A DNA stretch of 64,000 nt, taken from assembly GCF_000478195.2 (NCBI RefSeq), contig NZ_AUZM01000020.1:29140-93139 (forward strand), read 5' to 3'. The notes beneath the pieces were generated by a model, which had not been told where the DNA came from, searched no databases, and saw only the letters and a list, made by a program, of their open reading frames with translations. The number at the start of each line of letters is the position of its first letter. Within the stretch, counting starts at the first letter, position 1. This document shows positions 43,155 to 50,445 of the stretch, one piece after another. The DNA comes from Lyngbya aestuarii BL J. Lineage in GTDB: Bacteria; Cyanobacteriota; Cyanobacteriia; Cyanobacteriales; Microcoleaceae. The position numbers and the translations under genes were made by a program.

Positions 43155-43512
43155 CTCTATTTAGCTGTGTTAAAATTAAACTGTATATTCTCAAGAAAAC
43201 TGATATTGATGTATCTATTAAAATTTATATTAAGGAGAAAATGTTTCATCCAAAAGCTTCTCCTTAATATTCCTCAAACGCTTGTAACTTGGGAGTCGAA
43301 GCACTTGCGATCGCCTATTTCATTGCGATCAAGGGAAATTAAGAGTCCCCAATCAAATAATCCCACCCCCCGACGGAAGTGGGACAATCTCCAACCTAAC
43401 TGAAATACGACAACATTGGTTTAAAGGTTTCCCTTGACTCCGGATTCCAATTGCGCTACAATTTTAAAGCTGAATTTCGGGTGTAATCAAGTTGTCGATG
43501 ATTCATTATTGG
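43155..43512. other. intergenic region, 358 bp
   Basis: Follows the adhesin gene. One HIP1 site (about 43307). A 78-codon ORF at 43167-43403 has neither ribosome site nor family features and is not annotated. Confidence 0.35.
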
Positions 43513-43668
43513 CTAGGATCTAGATCTAGAAATCTTAGCTGTACGCTTGGCAATCATTAACAATAAATAAACAGTTAAAACATAACCTGCGGCTAAAACG
43601 GGAATCATCAGTGGAGTTTCTTGGTAAATCATAACGGGTAGAACCAAACAGATAATAGGGAGGAGCAT
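43513..43668 (-). CDS. 51-aa membrane protein, unknown function
   Basis: ORF from ATG 43668 to TAG 43513. The peptide has two hydrophobic helices, MLLPIICLVLPVMIY and MIPVLAAGYVLTVYLLLMIA, and a basic tail KRTAKISRSRS, which would sit in the cytosol. An upstream in-frame stop (TAG) precludes a longer start. No Shine-Dalgarno is seen on this strand. It lies 44 bp downstream (minus strand) of the structured RNA at 43712-43988, so the RNA could be its leader. The compact two-helix, basic-tail pattern resembles small cyanobacterial conserved proteins, but I cannot name a family. Confidence 0.45.
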   Translation of the reverse strand: MLLPIICLVLPVMIYQETPLMIPVLAAGYVLTVYLLLMIAKRTAKISRSRS

Positions 43669-43711
43669 AGAAAAGGAGTTTAATACCAGCTACATCGGGC
43701 CAGCATACAGA

Positions 43712-43988
43712 GCTAAGGTCTAACTTAGATCACTCTACTCAAAGCACTAACTGGAAACTTCTTGTTCCAGGAAACGTTGTCAGGACTTTACTCAAATTAC
43801 AGACTTATAAACTGAAGGGTTAGATTGTACTTTCCAATCTAAAGCTCAGAAGCCGTCTACTTACATACGGGCCTAAACTGTTCACTCTGGTGAGCTTTGA
43901 ACTATTTATCAATCTTGAGCAGAGATCCATTTACCTACGGATAGACCCTGCAACGACAGGTAGCTAATACTCAGTCGTTAGACCAATA
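43712..43988 (-). ncRNA. structured RNA candidate, about 277 nt, multi-branched
   Basis: The ends close through GCTA(A/TT)GGTCTAAC pairing with GTTAGACC(AA/A)TAGC: 12 base pairs with a small internal loop (43712-43724 with 43977-43988). Inside, independent hairpins are readable: AACGAC/GTCGTT; GCAGGG..ATCC with GGATC..CTGC; GTTCA..CTC with GAG..TGAAC; CTGA..TTAGATTG with CAATCTAA..TCAG; and CTGGAA with TTCCAG. Two of these gain G-U pairs only when read on the minus strand, so I favour that orientation. The 51-aa membrane protein starts 44 nt further on. It is not a recognisable tRNA, tmRNA, RNase P, SRP or 6S RNA. Confidence 0.55.
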
Positions 43989-44379
43989 GCCCGAAATGTG
44001 TATAATTATTTAAACTCTTACTTACTAAAATAACATAAAACGCTCTATTGTGAGAGCCTGAAAGGGAATTTCCTTAATAATTTGATAAAATTTGACCGAG
44101 GGGTGAGAACTGAGCGCAAAAATCAACGGGACATTTCTCAGCCACAGATTTTCGGGTAGTCGGCGTTCAGTGTCTAGGAGAGTCAAATCTGTCGGATTTC
44201 CCACACAGAAGAAAGTTCAGCACTGTTGTCCGACTGATCTTGTCCGGTATTTACCTTCAGGCAATCGGGTTTATTTTCAGGTTTAGCGAAGTTTGACTTC
44301 ACTATCCTAGAGGGTTAGCTTAAAATAAAACTATAATATGTAAAATTTTGTTAAACCCATTGCCTAATTTGGCTGATCC
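43989..44379. other. intergenic region, 391 bp, upstream of the solanesyl diphosphate synthase gene
   Basis: A+T-rich. It must hold the sds promoter on the + strand and, if the RNA at 43712-43988 is minus-strand, that RNA's promoter (TTATAC near 44000 on the minus strand is a possible -10). No other element seen. Confidence 0.3.
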
Positions 44380-45351
44380 ATGACCTCAAGCACTCTTTTA
44401 TTTTCTCCGGTTGAAACAGATCTGCAACTGTTAACAGACAACCTCAAGCAGTTAGTGGGTGCTCGTCACCCCATTCTCTATGCAGCAGCAGAGCATCTTT
44501 TCAGTGTTCACGGGAAACGGGTGCGCCCTGCAATTGTTCTGCTCATTTCGCGAACCACGATGCCTAACCAGGAGATCACTCCCAAGCATCGACGACTAGC
44601 AGAAATCACCGAAATGATCCATACAGCGAGTTTGGTACATGATGATGTCGTTGATGAGTCGGAACTGCGGAGAGGCTCGCCCACAGTCCATAGTTTATTT
44701 AACAACCGTATTGCTGTCTTAGCAGGAGACTTTCTATTTGCTCAATCTTCTTGGTATTTAGCGAACCTCGATAATTTGGAAGTCGTCAAACTGTTGTCTA
44801 AAGTAATTATGGATCTAGCTGAAGGCGAAATTCAGCAGGGACTAAATCGATTTGACACCGGAATGTCGATCAATGCTTATCTCGAAAAAAGTTACTACAA
44901 AACGGCTTCTTTGGTCGCCAATAGTTCTAAAGCGGCAGGTTTATTGAGTGGCGTTTCAGCAGAGTTAGCCGAAGATTTGTATAGTTATGGGCAGAATCTT
45001 GGCTTGGCTTTTCAAATTGTCGATGATATTTTGGATTTCACAGGTTCAACAGAAACCCTTGGAAAACCTGCGGCTTCTGATCTCAAAAGTGGCAATTTAA
45101 CCGCTCCGACTTTGTACACTCTCGAAGAAACACCATACTTAGAAACCTTAATTGAACGGGAGTTTGCTCAAGAAGGAGATTTAGAACAAGCAATCACTTT
45201 GATTAAAGAAAGTTCAGCAATTGAACGCTCAAGAGAACTTGCCGCCTATCATGCTAAACTCGCTGTCGAACATATTTCCAAATTTCCCGATTGTGATTCT
45301 CGAAAAGCTCTAATTGAATTAAGCGATTATGTTTTGAGTCGATTGTATTAG
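44380..45351 (+). CDS. sds: solanesyl diphosphate synthase (long-chain prenyl transferase)
   Basis: 323 aa. The first aspartate-rich motif is LVHDDVVDESELRRG (D88, D89, D92) and the second is FQIVDDILDFTGS (D215, D216, D219). KTASLVANSSKAAGLLSG and the small residue upstream of the first motif match long-chain (C45) enzymes of cyanobacteria and plastids. The enzyme extends allylic diphosphates to solanesyl diphosphate for the plastoquinone-9 side chain, downstream of the MEP pathway that includes ispF in this window. Chain length is inferred from lineage. The start is standard (MTSSTLLFSPVETDLQLL). Confidence 0.93.
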   Translation: MTSSTLLFSPVETDLQLLTDNLKQLVGARHPILYAAAEHLFSVHGKRVRPAIVLLISRTTMPNQEITPKHRRLAEITEMIHTASLVHDDVVDESELRRGSPTVHSLFNNRIAVLAGDFLFAQSSWYLANLDNLEVVKLLSKVIMDLAEGEIQQGLNRFDTGMSINAYLEKSYYKTASLVANSSKAAGLLSGVSAELAEDLYSYGQNLGLAFQIVDDILDFTGSTETLGKPAASDLKSGNLTAPTLYTLEETPYLETLIEREFAQEGDLEQAITLIKESSAIERSRELAAYHAKLAVEHISKFPDCDSRKALIELSDYVLSRLY

Positions 45352-45640
45352 AAAACAGTCACTCTCTCACCCGTTCTCATCTACTCGGAGTACCCACCCT
45401 AGTTTATGTAGCAATGCCACCGTTCAGTTAAAGATTTTTTGCCAGATTTGTGACGTGTAGAAGCCCCCCTCCTCACGTTATTGATCTGATTAATTTTTGT
45501 CTGATATCAACAGTATTGAGATTAAAGTCGTCAGTCTGTGAAGTTGGTAGTGTTGATATATTGGACAGGGTTAGACGCAGAAGAAGGCAAAAAAAGCTGT
45601 TTGAATTGTTTCAAGAAAATCTGTGATAAGTGGTATTGAG

Positions 45641-45719
45641 CTGTAGGTTGGACTCAAGGCTAGCACAACTCAACTCAATGCTTTATGTATTGGGTTTCCT
45701 TCCTCAACCTAACCTACAG
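45641..45719. repeat. 79-bp palindromic MITE-like element
   Basis: CTGTAGGTT (45641-45649) and AACCTACAG (45711-45719) are terminal inverted repeats, with partly paired arms between. TATTGA occurs directly on both outer sides (TATTGAg / TATTGAt), a possible target duplication. The CTGTAGGTTGG start is a pattern widespread in cyanobacterial intergenic repeats. Confidence 0.6.
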
Positions 45720-45812
45720 TATTGATTTGAGCAATCAATCTTGGTCAAAGCGATCGCTCTAAAAGACGATTCCTATCAGTTTCTCTGCTCTGAAGGTGCA
45801 TAGAATTTATTG

Positions 45813-45841
45813 TTGACAAAAAAATTTATGATATGTAGAGT
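45813..45841 (+). promoter_or_regulatory. candidate sigma-70 promoter for the SET-GNAT operon
   Basis: A -35 TTGACA at 45813-45818, 17-bp spacer, -10 TAGAGT at 45836-45841 (4 of 6 matches to TATAAT), about 80 bp ahead of the ATG at 45922. Prediction from consensus only. Confidence 0.45.
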
Positions 45842-45921
45842 GGAATTGAAGGTATTTAAAGAAGGGTTAATATATTCGATCAGATCCCTAAAAATCCCTT
45901 GACTCTAAAGGATTACAAATA

Positions 45922-46427
45922 ATGCAGAACAAAAAAAAAATCGAAGAAAACACAAAGTATCACTTTTTGCTGAGATCGGAGAATGCCAGACTACAGGTAA
46001 CAAATCTCTATATGCCACCGTTGAATTTAAGTCTGGACAAGTCATCAGTAATTTTGGCAATAAAGAAATCTTTGATCGCCCCAACTATTTAACCGTCCAA
46101 ATTGGCGACGATCACCAACATATTATGCTCGACCCCGAATTTTTGCAATACATCAATCATAGTTGTAATCCTAATGTTTTCTTCGATACTCAAAAGAGAG
46201 TGGTAATTGCTTTAGGAAACATAGAAATAGGAGAAGAATTCACATTCTTTTATCCATCAACAGAATGGTCTATGGATCGAGGTTTTGATTGTATTTGTCA
46301 AAGCGAAAATTGTCTGGAATACATTCAAGGAGCATCCCATTTACCCCCAAATGTTTTGAAAAAATACAAGCTGTCGCAATATATACAGCAAAAGTTAAAA
46401 AAGGATGACGATAAGAATGCTTTGTAA
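45922..46427 (+). CDS. SET-domain protein-lysine methyltransferase, frame broken at an A10 run
   Basis: The ATG at 45922 reads only MQNKKK in its own frame before A10 (45931-45940). The SET-domain frame needs one extra A (A11) to join. The downstream frame then reads VSLFAEIGECQTTGNKSLYATVEFKSGQVISNFG (given in parts: SLFAEIGECQTTGNKSLYAT, VEFKSGQVISNFG) into the catalytic core YINHSCNPNVFFD and post-SET cysteines CICQSENC. That is a complete SET fold of about 165 residues, and no in-frame ATG, GTG or TTG starts it otherwise. Transcriptional slippage, phase variation, sequencing error or decay are all possible. A GNAT gene overlaps its end. The SET region is A+T-rich. Confidence 0.7.
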
Positions 46428-46941
46428 AGAAATGATGCCATTGCTAATAGAAAAGCTACAAAATGAATCAGGCATTGCTTTGTCTCGAAATAGAGCGGAG
46501 AGCTTGTGGGAAAGATTTCAAGACGGCTTTGCACATTTTGTTGTTATTCAGGGTCAAATCATTGGCTGTTGTTTTATTTGGCATGATTCGCTGAAACCAG
46601 ATTCAGAATCAAAATATGTTGAATTGGGAACCTTATGGGTTCAAAAGAAGTACCGAACATCAGCACTTTTGGAAATCAGCAATAATATCAGACGTATAGC
46701 AAAAGGAAAGAAAATTCTAGGCTTTTGTAAACACCTCAAAGTCGCAAGATTTTTTGTGATGAGTCCTCTGTTTTCCTTTGGTTCAATTGCTAATTGGAAA
46801 AATTGCCCAACAGAAGTGATTGAATCATGCCAGCTTGAAGGGTGGCATCCCACTGATATCTCAACCCAGAGTCGGTATACCCGCGTATTATATCTTGAAA
46901 AAAATCATAAACTTACATCTTGGTACTTAATCTATGAATAA
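46417..46941 (+). CDS. GNAT-like acyltransferase
   Basis: 174 aa from ATG 46417, placed with AAGGA upstream; an ATG at 46405 is alternative. The predicted fold fits Gcn5-related acyltransferases: FAHFVVIQGQIIGCCFIWHD (beta4), then YVELGTLWVQKKYRTSALLEIS (beta4-beta5 and acetyl-CoA-binding helix region), though the classical Q/RxxGxG/A is degenerate. Substrate unknown. It overlaps the SET gene by 11 bp, so the two should be translationally coupled and functionally linked. Codon use is A+T-rich, like the SET gene, and could mark a transferred pair. The family assignment is by pattern and moderate. Confidence 0.6.
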   Translation: MLCKEMMPLLIEKLQNESGIALSRNRAESLWERFQDGFAHFVVIQGQIIGCCFIWHDSLKPDSESKYVELGTLWVQKKYRTSALLEISNNIRRIAKGKKILGFCKHLKVARFFVMSPLFSFGSIANWKNCPTEVIESCQLEGWHPTDISTQSRYTRVLYLEKNHKLTSWYLIYE

Positions 46942-46974
46942 TTCTGAAAAAAACTAATTAAACGTTCAACTCAA

Positions 46975-47157
46975 ATGGCTACTAAAAACTTAAATCTTAG
47001 CCAATTAACTGGAGAGAAAACTTATACCGAAATCGTTTTTAAACAAGTGTGGAGTAAAGTTGAAGCTTATCGAAAACCCCATCCCCAACCGAAAATTTTT
47101 ATGATGGCTTTTGGCAATACCACTCAGCCTTTACCTCCTACAAGGGAAGACCATTAA
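46975..47157 (+). CDS. 60-aa protein downstream of the SET-GNAT pair, unknown
   Basis: ATG 46975, TAA 47155. The peptide reads ATKNLNLSQLTGEKTYTEIV at the start and ends in KIFMMAFGNTTQPLPPTREDH. It is basic in the middle (KVEAYRKPHPQPK) without cysteines, membrane helix or signal peptide. It follows the GNAT gene by 33 bp in the same direction. It could be the third gene of the operon, the N-terminal stub of a larger broken protein, or a small substrate of the modifying enzymes. I recognise no family. Confidence 0.4.
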   Translation: MATKNLNLSQLTGEKTYTEIVFKQVWSKVEAYRKPHPQPKIFMMAFGNTTQPLPPTREDH

Positions 47158-47403
47158 AGTATATCGTTGACCGAAAGCGAGGCTATTAAGTCTTAATTAT
47201 TGTTTTGTTCTGTGTGGTAGATGTCCAATAAAAGAATAATAGACAATGCTAATTGAGAACAGACAACTTTAGCAGCGATCGCCATTTTTACCGGAGATGT
47301 CAGTCGTTAGCTTTTCAAGATTACTATTCTATAAAATTTGAAAAATAGACTATTCGCAATCAGTTTCTAACCACTGACACCTCATCTGTAGAGGTCTTAA
47401 ATA

Positions 47404-47886
47404 TTAAGCCAGATTTGGAGGAATATTTCGGGATTGAACTGTTGCTCGATATCGCTCCAAATAGACACGAATTAAATCTTGAACCTCAGTCCGTTTCACC
47501 TCAGTTCCTTTATCCAAATTACCCGGAATTTCAAAGAAAATAATACTTTCAAGGGGTTGAAGTGCAACCATTTGAAATAAAATATGTGTGACGGCGATGG
47601 GAGTAGCTACTACATCCGTCACTCCAGAAATCGGGGAACGATTGGAAGCATCTTCAGGAGTAGGATAAGCATAAATGACCTGCTTGTGTACATCGGGCTG
47701 ATCCAGATGACTCAATGTTGTCAAGACCCAACTTTTATCCGTCGCTTGCAAGATATAGTAGCGATGATGCTTTAATTGTTGGGCGAGAGTTTTCAAAGCC
47801 GGGGCGATCGCTTCTATCACCCCAGGAGTCGTACCATCTTGAGGCGCATTATCAATTAAGGCTTGAATTTGTTGATCTAAATCCAT
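47404..47886 (-). CDS. conserved cyanobacterial hypothetical protein, 160 aa
   Basis: Soluble, no signal or membrane helix. It opens MDLDQQIQALIDNAPQDGT, has a mixed alpha/beta core (RYYILQATDKSWVLTTLSHL, KQVIYAYPTPEDA, PLESIIFFEIPGN) and a C-terminal helix with a basic patch (EVQDLIRVYLERYRATVQSR). Family unknown to me, but the composition is that of a well-behaved protein and the gene ends cleanly. It is divergent from hetZ with a 151-bp spacer. It lacks clear motifs for function. Confidence 0.75.
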   Translation of the reverse strand: MDLDQQIQALIDNAPQDGTTPGVIEAIAPALKTLAQQLKHHRYYILQATDKSWVLTTLSHLDQPDVHKQVIYAYPTPEDASNRSPISGVTDVVATPIAVTHILFQMVALQPLESIIFFEIPGNLDKGTEVKRTEVQDLIRVYLERYRATVQSRNIPPNLA

Positions 47887-48037
47887 CGTTTCTAGTAAAA
47901 AATAAAAGGTTAGCGGAGAACAAAGCGATCATCTAATATCGGGTCAATTGTCACACCTCATCCCTAAAAATATTATTACCCATCCCAGTTAACAGCTTAG
48001 GAGTCTCCGGAAATCCATTGGTTTCCCTCGAAAGGGT

Positions 48038-49231
48038 GTGTTAGGGCCACTGTTATTAAGTATTCAAAATATGGGGGAAATCTGCCAGAGCGATACTATC
48101 TATCAACGGCTGTTTAGTGAACTGAAGCAGTCCACCCGTGCCTCTGAGCAGAATTGCCGGGATGTTGCTCAACGTTTAACCGAAGAAGCTATTCGGATTT
48201 GTACCGAAAGCAGACGAATTCAGGCTTCGGGTGAAGTTGAAACTTGGGCAATGACATTAGCTCAACATCGCCTTCAGCAATGTCTGCATTATTACAGGCT
48301 AGGGTCAAGACAAGCTCCTGTCGAACTTCACAGCACCTTAAGTGCAATTGTCTACCGCTATATTACACCTCCCCAAGTCCAATCAAGTTATCAAGCGAGA
48401 CTGGAATTAATCAGAGATTTCTTGCAGGGCTTCTACGTTGAAACCCTAAGTGCTTTTCGCAAAGAGGCTCAACTCCCTGCAACCTATCGTCCTCAAACGA
48501 TAGTAGAATTAGCGGAATATTTAGCATTTACAGAACGCTATGGGAAAAGACGGATTCCGTTATCTCGGGGTCGTAGTCAACAACTGGTGATTTTACGCGC
48601 CCAAACCTTTTCTCAACAACAGCCGAAAGAAACGTTTGTGGATTTGGATCAAGCCGCCGAAGGATCATCTCAAGACTCGGATCAAACTTGGAATGATTCA
48701 GCGATGCAACAAGTACGAAATGCCATGGCCGCAGAATCGAGTGAGCCAGAATTAGACTCTTTACGTCAAACCGTCGTTGAAGAACTTATTGCCTACTTAG
48801 AGGAACACAACCAACAAGATTGTGCTGATTATTTTGCCTTACGTTTACAAGATTTACCCACTCGCGAAATCGAAGAAATCTTAGGGCTAACCCCTCGTCA
48901 GCGAGACTACTTACAGCAACGATTCAAATATCATCTGCTGCGGTTCGCCTTGGGACATCGCTGGGAACTGGTGCATCAGTGGCTCGAAGCTGATTTAGAA
49001 AAAGATCTGGGACTTACCCCTCGACAATGGCAACTTTTGCAAGAGCAACTCAGCGGTGAGCAAGCACATCTGTTAAGGTTAAAACAAGAGGGTTTATCAG
49101 AACAAGAAATCTCCCAAACCCTTAACTGCAAGGTCACTCAAGTCCAAAAACGGTGGTTTAAAGTATTAGAGTTATCTTGGGAGATCAGAAATCAATCAGT
49201 ATCCGGAGCAGGGGCATCTAGCGATGAATAA
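48038..49231 (+). CDS. hetZ: HetZ-family protein
   Basis: 397 aa (GTG start; an ATG 11 codons in at 48071 is an alternative). The sequence strongly resembles HetZ of Anabaena from memory of its core: ASEQNCRDVAQRLTEEAIRIC, GSRQAPVELHSTLSAIVYRYI, LVELAEYLAFTERYGKRRIPL-type text (here IVELAEYLAFTERYGKRR), IEEILGLTPRQRDYLQQRFKYHLLRFA, and the C-terminal LELSWEIRNQSVSGAGAS. In heterocyst formers HetZ is a DNA-binding-like regulator acting with HetR. It is also present in non-heterocystous filaments. No HetR-type inverted repeat was found upstream. It overlaps patU by 8 bp. Confidence 0.88.
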   Translation: MLGPLLLSIQNMGEICQSDTIYQRLFSELKQSTRASEQNCRDVAQRLTEEAIRICTESRRIQASGEVETWAMTLAQHRLQQCLHYYRLGSRQAPVELHSTLSAIVYRYITPPQVQSSYQARLELIRDFLQGFYVETLSAFRKEAQLPATYRPQTIVELAEYLAFTERYGKRRIPLSRGRSQQLVILRAQTFSQQQPKETFVDLDQAAEGSSQDSDQTWNDSAMQQVRNAMAAESSEPELDSLRQTVVEELIAYLEEHNQQDCADYFALRLQDLPTREIEEILGLTPRQRDYLQQRFKYHLLRFALGHRWELVHQWLEADLEKDLGLTPRQWQLLQEQLSGEQAHLLRLKQEGLSEQEISQTLNCKVTQVQKRWFKVLELSWEIRNQSVSGAGASSDE

Positions 49232-50339
49232 CGAAACATACCGAGATGATCCATCATTCGAGTGCCACTTTTTTGACTGGCTCATGCAAAAGTCACCAGT
49301 GACTCCGCCTGACGGGTTGGCAGTTTCTCAGGGGGAAAACCCCCAGGATCACACTGCTTCACCGGGCGACGACGGAGATGACAGTGAGCATTGGTCAGTC
49401 AAAAATCCTTCTTCTGTGGAGAATGAATCTGATCTCGAATCAAATGTTTACAACAAATCCACCAGGGTGGAGCCAGAAGAATGGGAAGAACTGGACCCAT
49501 TAGACTCTGAAGAGATTGATGACTCCGACTACCAAGGTCAACTTTTTACATTGGGAGAGATACCAGCCGTGAAAAACAGGTTTGAAACGGTTTTGAAAAA
49601 TCGGTTAAAAGCTGAGATGGAACGCAATCCACCGTTATTTCCTTGGGAAACAAAAGCATCTGATTTCGCTTGTTATCTTGACGTAATCGAAGAACAACGA
49701 GTTCCCTGGATTGCTCACAAGCAAAATCTACGGTGGTCTGTTCCGATTCCTGATCCCGTTTTTGCTCAGTTGCTGAGTCCTTGTCAAGAAGCGATTCAGT
49801 CTTCTTTAAGAGAGGGTGCGAAATTGGTTCAAGTGGTTGAAACGTTGTTTCCCCATCAATCTGAACCGCTCAACGAGTTAACTCATCGTTTGATGTTGGG
49901 TTGGGCTAGAGGAGAAGATCCGGTTCAAAATTTAACCCTTCCAGAATACGAAACGGCTAACCCCGAACAACAGATGTTGATGACGCTGTTAGCAGCCCAA
50001 GAAATTATTCAGGCTCTGACTTTAACCTGTGATCTCAATCAAGCTGCGATTAAACAACAATGGCTAACCAATCTAGGTGTGCTAACTTTAGAGGCTGAAT
50101 ATACTCAAAAAGACGGGCAGAGTGCATCCTTGAAAGTGACAGGTCATTTACCTGATGGCGGACATTTGTGGCTGACAGGAGCGGACGTACAAACAACAGC
50201 CCAACGCAGCGATCGCGGATCTCTCAGACTGGAGTTAGTTGATCCACAGCCCGATCACACCTATCGACTGAACGTTATCCTACACAATCAAGATCAGCAT
50301 CCCCTCAGTTTTGCGATTTGTCCACAGTCGTTTAGGTAA
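49224..50339 (+). CDS. patU: PatU-family protein, unsplit
   Basis: 371 aa, starting within the hetZ stop region (8-bp overlap, coupled translation). An acidic N-terminal half (residues about 60-110, WEELDPLDSEEIDDSDYQG) is joined to a C-terminal globular part (residues about 120-371, FPWETKASDFACYLDVIEEQRVPW ... DPQPDHTYRLNVILHNQ). In Anabaena PCC 7120 the locus is split into patU5 and patU3; here both halves are one gene. PatU is linked to heterocyst pattern in those species. In a strain without heterocysts its function is not known. Confidence 0.8.
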   Translation: MNNETYRDDPSFECHFFDWLMQKSPVTPPDGLAVSQGENPQDHTASPGDDGDDSEHWSVKNPSSVENESDLESNVYNKSTRVEPEEWEELDPLDSEEIDDSDYQGQLFTLGEIPAVKNRFETVLKNRLKAEMERNPPLFPWETKASDFACYLDVIEEQRVPWIAHKQNLRWSVPIPDPVFAQLLSPCQEAIQSSLREGAKLVQVVETLFPHQSEPLNELTHRLMLGWARGEDPVQNLTLPEYETANPEQQMLMTLLAAQEIIQALTLTCDLNQAAIKQQWLTNLGVLTLEAEYTQKDGQSASLKVTGHLPDGGHLWLTGADVQTTAQRSDRGSLRLELVDPQPDHTYRLNVILHNQDQHPLSFAICPQSFR

Positions 50340-50445
50340 AATCTCCTCAATTGTGCCTCTCAATCAAGGTTATTAATATGGCTTGCTCATCCGAGATCAG
50401 GTAAAGTGTTTCATAGCACTTGCAGATCTTTGCCGCGATTGAGCT

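Noticed and set aside
43167..43403. 78-codon ORF downstream of the adhesin
   Set aside because: No ribosome site, no domain, low-complexity basic sequence.
43712..43988. Reading the RNA as RNase P, tmRNA or a cobalamin riboswitch
   Set aside because: The universal RNase P core, the tmRNA tRNA-like ends and the B12 box were not found on either strand.
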